A stretch of 35,429 nucleotides of DNA from Dipetalonema caudispina (lineage: Eukaryota; Nematoda; Chromadorea; Rhabditida; Onchocercidae). Of this stretch, positions 1-13,203 are shown in pieces (positions within the stretch are counted from its first letter, which is position 1; the number at the start of each line of letters is the position of its first letter). The position numbers and the translations under genes are program-made. The notes beneath the pieces are model-generated. The model did not search any database. It was not told the origin of the DNA and worked only from the letters and a program-made list of their open reading frames with translations. Location of the stretch: assembly GCA_013365325.1 (NCBI GenBank), contig JABVXV010000486.1, positions 1 through 35,429 on the forward strand. The letters run 5' to 3'.

Positions 1-32
<32 letters not shown>

Positions 33-33
33 A

Positions 34-77
<44 letters not shown>

Positions 78-79
78 AA
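1..79. repeat. Homopolymer T-run followed by A-run
   Basis: Two long T stretches, broken only by a short AATAA-type interruption, run directly into an A stretch of about 20. Together they form an AT-only near-palindrome at the window edge. No gene is visible here. Confidence 0.9.
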
Positions 80-549
80 GAAAGATTTCACTGTTAATGG
101 AATGATTTATAACATTCATGAAATATCAATCGTTAAATAGTATTCATTAAAATGTTATGAAACAAGTCCTGGATTTGTTTAATTTTGTTGAAAAATTTTC
201 GAAATTTTAATTAGTTAACCGATGATGAGAATTGAATAGTCCTTGATAATTATGAATGACAAGTTATTAAATTCTCTTTCTATATCCTAAATTTCAAAGT
301 TTAGTGAAATGGTGTGTCTTTTTTTTTTTTTTTTTTTTTTGTTTCTTTCCTTTAAATTGCTCTATTACTTATCTTTATGGTACTGACATTTTTCAATATT
401 GCAAGATAAATGATAAGAATTTTAACCACTATCATCACATTATTATGATTGATAACGATTAGATTATTAATTACTCACTACAGCATCCATTTATTACGAA
501 TAATTACGATTATGTTATTTCATATACAGTCATTAAAATATGTTATTTT

Positions 550-550
<1 letters not shown>

Positions 551-587
<37 letters not shown>

Positions 588-594
588 CTTTAAA

Positions 595-629
<35 letters not shown>

Positions 630-638
630 TTTTTTTTT
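551..638. repeat. T-tract / A-tract / T-tract array
   Basis: A T-run of about 37 is followed by CTTTAAA, then another T-run, then an A-run of about 24 at 606-629 and a closing T-run. The T and A halves can pair as one long AT hairpin. Confidence 0.9.
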
Positions 639-928
639 ACTTTGCAAAATAAATTTTCAAATGTTAGGAAATTGTCAACCAATTCTATTGAAAATTTGTC
701 ACACTTTTTTTTCTTTCCATTCTTTTCTTTTTCTTTTTTCTTTTTTTTTTTTTTTGCTTACCAAAATAATCGTTGTAAGAGTGAAATTTTTATGAGATAA
801 TTTTTAAATAACATATGGGAACAGATTGATCATACAACAATAATAGTAATAATGTAAATTTATAAGGAAAATAAATGAATGAAGCTAAATTATCCTAATG
901 AGAATATATCAAAAAGTGATTGCTTTCG

Positions 929-1027
929 TTCATTCATTCATTCATTCATTCATTCATTCATTCATTCATTCACTTATTCATTCATTCATTCATTCATTCA
1001 TTCACTTATTCATTCATTCATTCATTC
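929..1027. repeat. (TTCA)n tetranucleotide microsatellite
   Basis: About 24 copies of a TTCA/ATTC unit, interrupted by two identical CACTTATT variants. The repeat is open in several frames and so produces spurious His/Ser/Phe/Ile ORFs, which should not be read as genes. Confidence 0.95.
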
Positions 1028-2000
1028 TAATGTTTCTTTCATCATTCATCTCACATCATTTACACGACGACAACTGTTATCCATTCCTCTTTCCCGCTTT
1101 CTAATGCTTTACATCTTTACTCCTTTTTTTCCCCTCCTTTCTCATTTTGCATCATTTTTTTTAAATTTTATTTTCACTTTTTCAAAATTCATTCTTTCAT
1201 ATATTTTATAGTAACACAAAATTAATCATCTCATAGCATCCTATTATCCTTTTAATATTCTTTTCTAATTCCATTACTATTACCAATCTAATCTTCTTAA
1301 TTTGCATTATAAATTTTTACATATATTATATTCATTTTTAAAATTTCCATCAAAAAAAAAAAAAAAAAAATTTCCATCATTTCTTCATTTTTCACTCACA
1401 CGCACAATAACAAGTGGACAATAAATGTATTTTGTAAGAAATATTGAATGCATGAACGAATGATAAATATTACAATGAAATATGCGGACAGACAGATTAC
1501 AATACAATAATTTCTTTTCACGAATAGAAAAATACTATGAAAATTGTTTGATTTAAGCAACGAACTTTTTTTTTTTTTTTCTTTTTTTTTCTCTTTTGTG
1601 AATTATTTATCAATCATATTTTAAATTTACACCCATTACTACAATATATTTGTCATTTGTCATTTTGTTGAATCAAAAAAAAAAAGAAAAAAAAAAAAAA
1701 GGATAGATTCTTTTTAGATTTAAATTATCAATCCTTTTTTTTTTTCATTTCAAAATATTAATGTAAACATAAACATACTATTACGTATATGTAACTTGAT
1801 CGTTTCAGACGTTGTTGAATCAGTTTTTTTTTTTTTTTTTTTTTTCGATTCATCTGATTCGCTTATCAATTTACTCCAAATGCATATATATTTATATATA
1901 TTCATTCATTCATTTCGTGATTTCATATTTGTTTATCGGTTTATTCATTAAATAACTACTATCTTCATCAATTCATCGTTTTGAATCATTCTATTTTTTC

Positions 2001-2033
<33 letters not shown>

Positions 2034-2070
2034 TTGATTTCCGTCCAGTATTGATCCATGAGATTGTCTA

Positions 2071-2122
2071 CGAGGTCACATCTATGAAATCTGCGACTGT
2101 TGTGACCTCGCGCTATAGGTCA
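2071..2122. promoter_or_regulatory. Palindrome and AGGTCA half-site cluster
   Basis: CGAGGTCACA (2071-2080) and its exact reverse complement TGTGACCTCG (2101-2110) form a 10-bp-arm inverted repeat with a 20-base loop. The arms contain AGGTCA (2073-2078) and TGACCT (2103-2108). A further AGGTCA lies at 2117-2122, so the last two form an everted repeat with an 8-base spacer. Another AGGTCA is at 2213-2218. AGGTCA is the nuclear-receptor core half site. That these sites regulate the downstream gene is inference. Confidence 0.35.
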
Positions 2123-2658
2123 GTGAAGATATTTTTGTCCAATGGTATTTTTTTTTTTTTTTTTTTCCCCTCTCTCCCCTCCATACATTCTATGAGTTGC
2201 GAATTAATGACAAGGTCAACTTCCTTCCATCATACAAAAAAGGATTTCCATTTTCTAATTGTTAATTTGCATCTTTTAACTTTTTTCCCTTTCTTTTTTT
2301 TTCTTTTTTTTGTTCCCCAATTTTTTTTTAGTGAACGTATGTGAATCGATTTATTGAGGTATTTATTTGCCTATATTTCATGTCGTTCGTAAATTTGTTT
2401 TTGCTGCGCAAAAATGAGCCCAAAAAAGTGTAGAATTAGTCAAATTTTTAGATCTTTGTATCATTCAATTTTTTTTTTCACATATGAAAAATATTTATTC
2501 AATCACTAATTTCATCAATTATTCAAATACTTAACGAAAAAAAAAAAAAAAAAAAAAAAAGGGACGATAAATTTCTTCATGCAGTTGATATGAAAATATT
2601 CATAACGTATTAGATGTTTTATAGTATTCGCAAAAATTAATTATTAGATGTAGTTTAG

Positions 2659-5600
2659 ATTCCAACAAATACTTTATCAACGGGTTCAACTGCAATAAAT
2701 TATTTCCGGCAACATTTAATGAAGCGATATCAAAGTGAAGCAGTACAGCAACGACTTAAACATCTCTTCGACGTTCTTCTTCATGGTTTCAAGTAATCAA
2801 TACTTCAATGATTTATAAAATTCATACTGATTTAATAAGTTTATGAAGTAAGATGTAAGATTTCTTGGGAAATATTCTTTTTGTTGATCAGATATTGAAG
2901 AATAAATTTGCACAATTTGTGGGATTTTCTTTTTTTTTTTTTTTTTTTCTCGCATTTCATTTTTGTTGTGAACAATTCAAGTTATTGGATAAAATATGCA
3001 ATTATTACTTATCAATAATGATTGCTCTATCAACTTTCAAATTTCAGTTCATTTGTGAATCATCATGCGAATGAAGTAGCATGGTTAAAAGCTCGGCTTG
3101 AATCATTGCATTTCGATAATTTGGATGAACAACGAATCTTGCAAAAAGTTCATTTCAATCCTTTCAAAAATATATTGGATCTTTTATTATCAAACTTTAC
3201 GTATTTATGAATACTTTTCAGACGAAAATTATCTACTGACGTTAGGGTGAAAAAAAGATGAATATGTTACGAATGTAAAGACGACATTACAATATTTAAT
3301 TCGGTTCATTGCTGTTGCCAGCTATAGTGATAGATTGCATTCATGTGTGACCCCGAAGACACCTGACTTTCACTAATATCCCGTTTTTTTTCAAATTAAG
3401 ACATTCATAAAAAGCCACTAATTCCAACTTACTCAATTATAAAATGGGGTCTCTTATCTTTTTTTTTCCCCCTCACAAGATATATTACATGCAGAAACTG
3501 CTTTGTTAAAAAAATATCTAGTAGTAAAGTATACAAAAAAAAAATTAGTAAAGTTAGATTAAAAAAATTAAATGAAGAATTTAGGAGTTAAAAATAGCAG
3601 AAGAGAATGAACAGCTTTATGCGAAGCATGCAGATCGCATTGCGAAACTTCGCGATCAATATCTTGGACAAATTACTGTTTACAACAATTTGAAAGGTAA
3701 GTTTACCCTTATTTTCTAGCATTAATTAAGCTAATTAATCAGAATAATCTGAAGAAAAGAAGGTAAAGAGCAATGAGATTGTATAGAAAAAAGAAAATGA
3801 GATGGATAAGAAAAGAGGAAAATATGAGAAAAAATCAAGATACTCGGATGAATCAAAGTTTATGTCAAATACAGAATGATTGTAAAAGTTTTCATTTGAA
3901 AAATTTCTTACAAAGGATTGGATGCTATCTTAGCTTCTGGTCAATCTGTTAATTACAAATTTAAGTTGAAATTAATCAAGTTGTGCAAATTGCGTAGGAA
4001 TGCAATAAATTTTTTCTTTTGTATTTATCCTAAAATGGATACTCTCAACAAACTAAATTATTGTTTTCTTTCTTTTAAAAAAATTTTTTTTTTTCGCTCG
4101 AAAATTCAGCAAATTTATTGCTTCTTTCTTTTATCGTCCACTCAATTTATAATATTTCCACTTTTTTAATTTTGAAATTTATTCCATTCAGTCAGTTCCA
4201 TGAAAACTAAGCCTAAATAATTTTAATAAGTGCTTCAAAATCATTTTATTTGCATACATTTCATAAATGAAAAAAGATTTTATCATAAAGTTTAATATTT
4301 GATATTTCCATTTGTGTGTGTGTATGTGTGTGTGTGTGTGAGTATGATTCATGGAGAACGAATAAAGTATATCCTCCCAATTAAATTTTTGTTTCATGCA
4401 TTTTCCTTTGTAAAATGGGAAGAAAAAAAGTGGAATATATTTTTCTATCAACTTTTTTATCAAAAATTTTTACATTTGCTTGGATAAAATTTAGAAAAAA
4501 AAAAAAAATACTCCAGAATCCTCGAGATTTAATTTTAAAGTTTTTTTTTTTTTGATTAGTGAAACATTCTTTTAAAGCAAGAAATGAAGAGGAATTCATT
4601 AATATTACAAGATTTATTGAAATTTCCCAAGTTCTAAAATTCGATTTTCCATTCTTGTTGTTGGATCATAAAGTTGCATCTTCTCACTTCGTATAATTTC
4701 ATTTCATTTCAAATTGTTAACCTTAATGATTCTTACAAGGCTTTCATACGATGATAGAATCAATGCATAAATGATATTTTACAAATTCATTTAACTTCTT
4801 TGTGACACTTAGTAAATAACATTGAATCTTCTTGTTTTTACGGTTACAAAAGAATAGTGTAGAGTGTACACGAGCATTTATTCATGTTTCCTGAACCATT
4901 TAAATATCGATATTCCGAAAACGATTCGAGTATTTTAATAACTTTAAAATATTTTATTTTAAAAGATGCACTTGAACGGAACCTTTAAGTGTGTTTCCTT
5001 TTTTTTCCTTCTTTTTTTTCAATAAAAAGAAGAGAAAAAAAAAAGAAGAAGAAAGTGAATGTGAGCAATTATTGGGAACTTTGAAAATACATTTTGAATT
5101 GATTTTATTTTCAAGCGAAGTGTGGAAAATTGTTAATATTATGGTGATTTTTGTGCTGAAATTTTTATCGCTTATTATTACGGATTATGAAAATCGAAAT
5201 TTAGGAATATGAGGTAAGGAACGAGTGAAATGTCCTATTATTTGTCGTACAAAAGTTACCTGTTCATTCCAATAGAATTCATTGCCAGCAGCAGCAAATA
5301 ATGTTTATCTTCCTGATTAATCCTTATCATGTTATTTATACAACTTAAAATCTTTACATCAAATGATGATTCTATCGAATTAATTCTTTAATGCTTTAGA
5401 TATCAAATAAATTCTATTACGATTAAGTTAATAAAAAGTGTTTGTTTTATCATTATAAAGAAATATAATTGGGAAATTAGAATAAAATATACGAATTAGG
5501 AATAGATTCATTCGATCCTTTGTTCAAATTACGCTTGATTGATTTAACTTCTGTAATTGATCATTAAATTATAATTATTCTAATTATTCGAATCATTCGT

Positions 5601-7711
5601 ACCCAGAATTATCATCAGAAGTTCCTGTTGTTTACTCATTGTTTGTAACTCATTCTTAATTATATATCTTACAATTCGTACAGTTTAAAGTTCAAGGCAA
5701 AATAACACTTGTATTTACTTCTTCAAAAGAAAATTTCACCACTCGTTATATGTTGTTTATTTTGCGAGTATATATATATATATATATATCTAAGCTTTTA
5801 AATAAATTTTAATTGCTAGAAAAGTAAATCTTTGATACACATATACTTCTTCGCTTTCTCTCCTCCTTTCTCTCTCTCTTTCTCTCTCCCTCTCCCACTT
5901 ACAACTCGAAGTACTTCGATTTCTAAAACCTCTCATATTGAAGTACCGTCCATTTGTTGTTACCTTAATGCCGTAAATACTGGATGAGGTCTGATAGAAC
6001 TTCTTAAGAAGAGAGATACATTCATTAGTTATTGTGAAGTTAGCTTAGATCGTTCCAACATACGGCTCTTTCTAAAATATTATTGAAAATGAATGTGACT
6101 ATGATGTAGCTCATTAAAAAAGTTTCAACAAAGAAATGGCTTTGACAACGATCTTCAAAGTTCGGGTCAAATGGCTCATTCATCAAGAATTTTCTCCACA
6201 TTACATATGTTTGTATATGCATTTTGTTAGGAATCTTCTTTTTTTTTTCACAAATTTCTATGCAAAATTTTGATGTTCTTTCATTTTCTTTCTTAATCCA
6301 GGAGGATCAGTTGGCGATTTACGATTACTGGCAGGTTCAACACGTTCCATCCCATCATTTGGAAACAGTAACCGCATGACAAAACGTTTGAATCAGGCTG
6401 CGGCAGCTGTTGAATTAGAATTGTACAGTATGGTAGGCCGTTTACAAATCGAAATTAAAGGTTTGTTTTTTCTAATCTTCATTGTTAGAATGCACATAAT
6501 TTCTGGTCATAACATGCGAAGAATATTACACCAAAATAGGAGATAGCGTTCAACTTTAGATTTATTCTTTAAGTGGTCGAATAAGTGGTTGTTTTTTTTT
6601 TTTTTTTCTGGGGGGGTATTCTTAGAATTCTTCCATTCCACAAGAATTCTTATGCAGTTTGTCGGATTCTGAATACGAATTATTCGTAGTTGTTCAAAAA
6701 TGATTTAGTTTAATTGCTTCAGTAATTTTACAGCTATAATCGGATTCGCACGCATAACACCTGGTGATATTTTTGAAGTGTCTATCAGGCATGGTACTCA
6801 AAAATGGAAAACACGCGGTAAGACTCAACCAGATCGGACTCAGAGATGGGATCATTCTTCTGTTATATTTACATGTTATCCAGATTGTCCTATTGAAGTG
6901 AAGGTAATTTTCGCTAACAGTTTTAATCTAGAAAATTATCCCTGTATTTCAAAAGTCGTTTTCTCTTTATCTCGCTAGACAAAAATGTTATGTTTGAATT
7001 TTTGAGAAAGATATTGCTAGGAATTGTGTTGATTTTTAAGTGTTATTCTAATCCTCAAATAGAAATCTCACCTTACAGGCTACAGAGGTTCGTTTTTTCA
7101 AATCGAAAACACTAAGTGAACGTTCTTTCGACCCAGGTGAAATGTTTTGTTCACATTCACAACTCGTAACAGTTAATTTGAATCAAATTGGGACGCTCAA
7201 ATTGGAATTAGTTGTTCACTGGATGTAAGTTTTATCCTTTTATTATTTGAGAAACTTTTTTAGGTTGATTCACAGTCCCAGTTAATCAACGCTATTGCAA
7301 ATACTAGAAATTAATAACATTTAAGTAAACAAGCCAACTCGAATTTGCTTCATCTTTCATAACATGCTTACACAATTTATTAAAAATTTCAAATTGACAG
7401 AAAAATATGCAGCTTGTTTAATTACTAAATAACTATTAACAGTTCAGTCTTTTAATCGTTACTCTTCCGGTTGAGTACACCTTGTCGTGCTACTTTAGGT
7501 AAGAGAAAAATCCTTAACCATTGTCAAATTTTCGTCATGAAATCTGAATTTTCAAATTTCTCTTCTTAAAAAATAACTCACTTTCAGGCCGCTAATGAAT
7601 GCAAGGAATTCGAATAGTATGAGTAGTGCGTACAGTTCATTGTCCAACGAAAATTGTTTCTTGGATAATGCATCAACCAGTGATGCAGTTGTATGTGTGT
7701 TGCTAACTTAG

Positions 7712-7758
<47 letters not shown>

Positions 7759-10700
7759 TACTTATTTATATTTATATTTATATCTTTCAGAACTTGAAGA
7801 TTTTAAAACCAAAATATGACTTGCAAAAATTTTCATTGATTATAAAACTTGAAAATTTTAAAGTTGTTATTTCAAATCACAATTTACAAATCATCCCACT
7901 AATTTTTGGAGAAATCTTAACCCTCAAGTGTCGCGACTAACTTGAAATTTCCGATAAAATTCATACTGCATAATGAGAGATATTTTACAGGAGAAAAAAC
8001 CACGGATTTTATTGCGAGAGAAAAAACGCAACAATCAACTTATGCGACAAAAAGAAATTTGGCGTTCATCAACAAATATCCTAGATAGTGTTTATGATGA
8101 TATTAGCAAATCAATACCAAGCATTGACACGGTCAGCTTCTGTTTTTTTTTTTTTTTTTTTTTCATATTTCAAAATTAGAGATTTTGTTTTGTTTCTAAT
8201 TTCTTTTTAGGAAATGCCAAACTTATTATGCTTATCGGTTTCACATCTTCTTTAAATTTGATGATATTTTGTTTTCTTGAATTCCACTGGAAATCGTCTA
8301 GACTCTCCTAGTGTTCCATTTAAATCTCATCATATGTTTAGTTGCTTTCATTTTTATTAGTTTTTTTTCTTTAAAATAAAAACGAACTTTGTAGGTGGAA
8401 GCCTTGCCTGTAAAACGAGGCGAACTGAAAAAAGAAGCGCCTGAATTACTATATCTTAAAAATGGATGGAAGCGTTCAATTAGTGTATCACAACTTGTAG
8501 CAAACTCAGATCAGGATTTATGTGAGCGTATTTCTTCGACCTCTTCGATACCAACTGAGGACGAATTGTTGTATCTTATCGGATTGATCAAACCATTTAT
8601 TGCAAAACTGATTCGAAAACATCCTGAAATTGCCATTAACAAATCATGTCTGAATCGTTGGGAAAGATTTTTGAAGGTAAAAATGTTTGTTATTGTCATT
8701 TTTTGCTAATGTACAGTAGGATGCTCGACTATCATCTTTTTCAATTCAAACTTAATTTTTTTTTCTTATAAGCGAAAATTTCAGATAAAAGATGAAATAG
8801 CAACTGGTCGGAAGAACGAACTGACGGATGGGACCGATATGGATTATCGGGATGAGCATGATGAAAATTCTAGATTTCAATGTGTCGAACAGACGTTAGT
8901 TTGAAATCATTTGATAAAAAAAAAATTATTTTTGTAATTTCATGAAGATCAATATTTTCAAATTTTGTCATCACTTCTTTAATTTTATTTGGTTAGAATT
9001 TCTCGATGAAGTTGTGAATGCTACATTAGTGAGGCACATGCAAATAGTGATGTAGCATATATTTTTGTCACAAAAAACACTTCTGATTTTTCTCTTACAG
9101 ATCGGAAAATGATAGCGGTATTGATTCACTGCGGCAGCATATTTCCCCATATAGTGCTAAGAATTGTTCAACTATCGATAGGACAAGCTGCATTGGGGCT
9201 ACCGGATCCGGCCCATCACAGAGACGATTTAGACAGGTTAGATGTGGTGTTGGTTAACAGTTTTTCCAAAAAAAAAGCTCTGTTTTGATTTTCAGTTTCA
9301 AGTGATGTCTAGAACTTGACTTTTTTAGATGAAAGAGAAAGAAAGGCGCAAATCTGTCGGAGTTGTTATCGATTTGGTTTCCGAAAACCAATACTTTGGA
9401 AATCCGGATGAATTATGGTTACGTTCAAGTTCCAACAGTTCATCCAGTGGTTGTTCAGTGAGTCGCTTGTGGGATCGAACATCAGCTAACGGGATATCTC
9501 GAGAATTACATCTTTGTCTTAGGCATCACTTGAAACGATGCTTAAGTACATTAACAGTTCGTTCATTTCTTATTGTTATCCATCAGCGATGTCACTTTAT
9601 GCCAGTTGTGAGTGGTAAAGTTTGTAGTGCTGAATTTCATCTTTACATTAAAATCCTGCAATGGATGTTCCAAGGTACCGGGATTTTCTCAATTTTGATT
9701 TCATGTAAACAGCCGTAAAAGTTAGTAGAGAAGTTATTTTAAAAATGGAACTGTGTTCACTGTATCGGATTAAGTTCATGACATGGTGACCAAGTTGTTC
9801 ATATGTTTCTTTCCTTATTAAAATTTTAGGCATTTGATTCTATTTCCAGACTTTAGCAAGTATTTACGGCCCGTTAGAGTATCGTGAGAATGAAATGTTG
9901 GGTAGACTGGAAGAGGAGACATCAACATTAAATGAATTGTTCAAGTTGGCATCAAGAAAGCATTTATCGGTGATTCGAAAAAATGGTGCATTAGTTTATC
10001 CATTAACTTATTCTGGCAATTTAATTTCCATAATTACGATTTGTTTCCGGCATAATTTTCTGAAAAGACTATGATACCAGCCACAATATTTTTTTTCAAT
10101 CTTCTCGTTGATGAAGACACCAGTTCTCAACAAAACATCTATTGTATAGACTTTAATTTCGTCTGTTTTAAAATTATTATTCGGCTTGTTACAGTATTAT
10201 ATGAGTTAACAAATGATTCGGAGGTGCAGGAAGTATGGCTTTCCGCCGTTTTCCAATTGAATGCTACTCTAATTGTACCAATGGAATCGTTACGACGGCA
10301 GATTCGTAGTCATTTTGGATCGATGGTTGAAATTCGTTACCCGGATCTAGTCAATAACGGTATCTGCTATTTTGGATCCTTGAGGATTCGTAGATAATAT
10401 TAAGTTCAAGAGAGTTCATCAATCTCCGGAATTGCCACGAAATTTGAATAGTTTCAATCTGTTATCATAAAACTATTAATACGGTGATAATTTCAGTGAT
10501 TGACACTATGATGTCGCTGTTGACCGACAAAAATATGTGGGAACCAGAATATATTAGCGTCTTCCAATTTGTTAACCTATTTCGTGGCAAGCATGTCACT
10601 TCGTTCGTTGAAAATTTGGCGCATGAAGGTAGGAATTACAATATGTAATATACTCTCTGTTTAAAATGGCTTTTCTTAATATTATCTCTTTTCTGTAGTT

Positions 10701-11681
10701 TTTGTTACATTCGAAGTGTTTTATTGTCATAATGTTGCTATTGATTAATCAAATCTGTTCATAATTTTACAGCATTAATAATGTCACATCTAAGCTCACG
10801 TCAAATTAATCTTGTCAAAGAAGTTATGGATCGATTATCACAAGTTCCAGTTGTTCCACCGTTGGAAAGTTTACGATACATTTCTCTCGTACTTGTTTGC
10901 CCGGATCGTAATTTGCAATCAATCATAGGTAAGTGTCGGTTGCAACACTTTTTTTCCTGTTCATTATTTGATAATTTTCTTCTTCAGAAGTTTTTTTTTT
11001 TTCTTTTTGATTCACTTTCCAAGTAAACTAATTACTACTATTGAGAATAAAAGTATGCAACTTCCACCATATTAATGAATTACAAATTTTTTTTCAGAAA
11101 CTTATCTTCTGTCAGCAAGCGGACAGTTACGTGACGATCTGATTATGTGTTACATTTGTCTTCTGGAGCACGAGAATGAGCAAAGTCGTAAAGGTGCTTG
11201 CCGCGCATTAGGCATACTTGGAGTATGTCTTCTAGTATATACCAATTTCTTTTTTTTTTTTTTTCTGAATTCTTGGATCACTAATTGTTCTAATATGGGT
11301 TCTTTTCTAATCTAGATTCCATGTCAACAACGTTAGAGAAAAGAAATAATCAAGATATTAAAAGAAAAATGATACCGTTCTGACTTGCCGAAAACTGAAA
11401 TTACACGAATGCACAAATTTAACAATCAAATTATGATGATGTTTTTACGGCACTTTTTTTCAAAAATTATACTGTGGCTGTACTTTTATATTATTCTGCA
11501 GCAGCAACAACAACAACAACAACATTAATGATACTTTCAGTCATCGAAAGCAGTACATGCTTTGACATTTTTATATGGCAATGATCCTGCGCAAGCTGTG
11601 CGAGAGGAAGCGCATAGGGCGGTAAGTAAAATGACGCGTAATTTGGAAGATTTGTCAAATATCGAAACTACTAAAATTTAA
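2659..11681 (+). CDS. RIPOR/FAM65 family Rho-interacting cell polarization regulator
   Basis: Homologue of vertebrate RIPOR1-3, which bind Rho GTPases and control polarity and migration. Eighteen phase-compatible exons give about 891 aa: 2659-2792, 3048-3147, 3585-3696, 6302-6460, 6734-6903, 7079-7224, 7588-7690, 7991-8131, 8395-8676, 8785-8894, 9101-9236, 9329-9556, 9850-9985, 10195-10359, 10497-10628, 10773-10928, 11098-11222, 11541-11681. The N-terminal part is helical. A C2-like core follows at about residues 169-275, starting [11 protein letters not shown] and ending in [12 protein letters not shown], the family signature. A Ser-rich linker comes next, then HEAT-like helices from about 650 to the end ([23 protein letters not shown]). 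The 5' end is uncertain: the frame is open to an acceptor at 2657-2658, and the first ATG in it is at 2719. The donors at 3148 and 9557 are weak and were chosen by phase and homology. Human members are roughly 950-1200 aa. Confidence 0.88.
3697..6301 (+). other. Large RIPOR intron 3
   Basis: This 2.6-kb intron starts GTAAGT and ends AATCCAG; the gene's other introns are all shorter than 1 kb. It contains a (GT)n microsatellite near 4312-4340, a (TA)n run at 5769-5789, a CT-rich tract near 5856-5896 and several T/A homopolymers. No exon inside it has both splice sites and phase compatibility. Confidence 0.7.
7717..7755. repeat. (TA)n microsatellite in a RIPOR intron
   Basis: An uninterrupted TA dinucleotide run of about 39 bp lies 26 bases after the donor of exon 7. 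Confidence 0.95.
11503..11524. repeat. (CAA)n microsatellite in the last RIPOR intron
   Basis: Tandem CAA units follow GCAG, 16 bases before the acceptor of the final exon. The array lies in the zone where the branch point and polypyrimidine tract would be. Confidence 0.85.
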
Positions 11682-11775
11682 AATTTCCAGTCACTAAATT
11701 TATTCATTGCTTTTTCTTCTTATGAATAGCTGTTACGATGCAAATTACTTTCATCCCAATATAATTGTTCCTTCT

Positions 11776-11781
11776 AATAAA
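11776..11781 (+). promoter_or_regulatory. Polyadenylation signal for RIPOR
   Basis: An AATAAA hexamer 95 bases after the proposed stop codon. It agrees with transcript termination soon after 11681, although the hexamer is common in AT-rich DNA. Confidence 0.45.
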
Positions 11782-12680
11782 TGTTTTTTTTTTTTTTTTC
11801 TTATTGAATGAGCTATCTCTTTTGATAACTGTACTTTTATTGTATAAGATATTGTAATAACGAAGTGCTTTCATTCTGTATAACTAATTCATTACATAGG
11901 AATGATACAAACAAATTCTACCTTTCTTGTGCCTATCTTTTTGTTCAGGTTAAACTGTTTCTATCCGTCATATGATGTTTATTTAAATAACCAAACAATT
12001 TCATTACCTTTTTTTTTTCCTATGTTTTATTTATTATTTATCGATTTGAGAAGAGGAAAAAATGTTGTGTTTAAAATGTATACTTATTTATATTTCTTAT
12101 TCTCGCTTAAATGTCTTTTTAACATTGCGTACTTTTCTCACTCTTTCACTTTTGCTCACTCATATTATTTGCTCCACTTATATATATATATATTTAAAAA
12201 AAGGAGAAACGAGTTCTAATTAACTAATTATTGTAGTGATTGTTGGGTTTGTTTTTTTTTTTCTTTGCTTTGTTTTGTTATATTGATGTTTCTTTTTCTT
12301 CATTGATTGGTGGAATTTAATATGAATTTTGATGCCAATCATTAGTTAATTGAACTTGTTATCAATTTTGATACCATTTATTATTAGTCGGATCGATCAC
12401 AATCAATTCCTTTTACAATCGATCAAATTTTTTGAATAAATTAAGTCCGCGCTATTATTTTTGCTAGAAATTTTTAATTCATTAAATTTATTCTGTACAT
12501 AAAAGCATCGATTTTGTCTTTCTATAATATTGACACTTTTTTGCAAATCTAACCAATGATATTTCGAACCGTATAATTTCTTTTTATTCTTATCCACAGG
12601 AGCAGAAATTCATAAACCATTAAAAATTCCACTGTTAGTTTTGTAACTTAAACAGTCAATGTCTTTTTTTGCAACCGGTT

Positions 12681-12711
<31 letters not shown>

Positions 12712-13203
12712 TTTGTGGCATATGATGTCAAATCTTTGGTATGTTCCGGAATTCCGTATATTCCTGCTGCAAGGACATTTTTGACTTGATACTTTATCTG
12801 TTTTATTTCATGGAAATCGTGGGGTATGATTAAGATTATGCAGTGAGAATTTTGTAGCATTCATTCATAATGTTTTTATTTTCAAATGTCAAGATTTCAG
12901 TATCAATGAAATAAGTTTCATAAAATTCTCGAAGCTTTTTTCTTCAATCCAAAATTACCAATGCGTAAATTCTCAGATGGTATCAAATCAAATGATAAAA
13001 ATGTTTACAGTAATTCTGAAACCTCGTGATATTCGGTGCACAATTATAATTGTATTGTAAATATGCTTCCCATTCACATTAAACTACGCCTCCTTTATTT
13101 TGTTTGTTCATACGAACATTTTGGATTGCTTATCAGAGTTGTAAAGAAGAAAAAATTGAAGTTCAATAAATTCTTGTTCATAGCGATAATTTTATTAACT
13201 TAC

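Larger units (their letters stand above)
80..2658. other. Repeat-rich 5' flank of the RIPOR gene
   Basis: No convincing exon is visible. The stretch holds many T and A homopolymers (for example near 320-340, 735-755, 1568-1580, 1824-1845, 2000-2026 and 2538-2560), a TTCA microsatellite and a cluster of AGGTCA-type hexamers. ORFs in this stretch, including the short ATG-led ORF near 2413, are low-complexity or lack a phase-compatible link to the next gene. A first RIPOR exon or its promoter may lie here, but I cannot place it. Confidence 0.6.

Noticed and set aside
879..1211. 110-residue ORF rich in His/Ser/Phe/Ile
   Set aside because: It is a translation of the TTCA tetranucleotide repeat, with no unique sequence to support a gene.
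2413..2510. Short ATG-led frame (MSPKKCRIS...) upstream of RIPOR as a first exon
   Set aside because: I found no donor in the phase required by the exon at 2659, and the frame degrades into a T-run.
3918..4169. Frame starting [12 protein letters not shown] inside RIPOR intron 3 as a missed exon
   Set aside because: It lacks a suitable acceptor/donor pair, and exons 3 and 4 already join in phase with a family-consistent sequence.
12403..12860. Two minus-strand ORFs as further exons of the candidate at 13204-13443
   Set aside because: One runs through a long A homopolymer as poly-Lys and no donor before it is usable. The other cannot be linked in phase with confidence.
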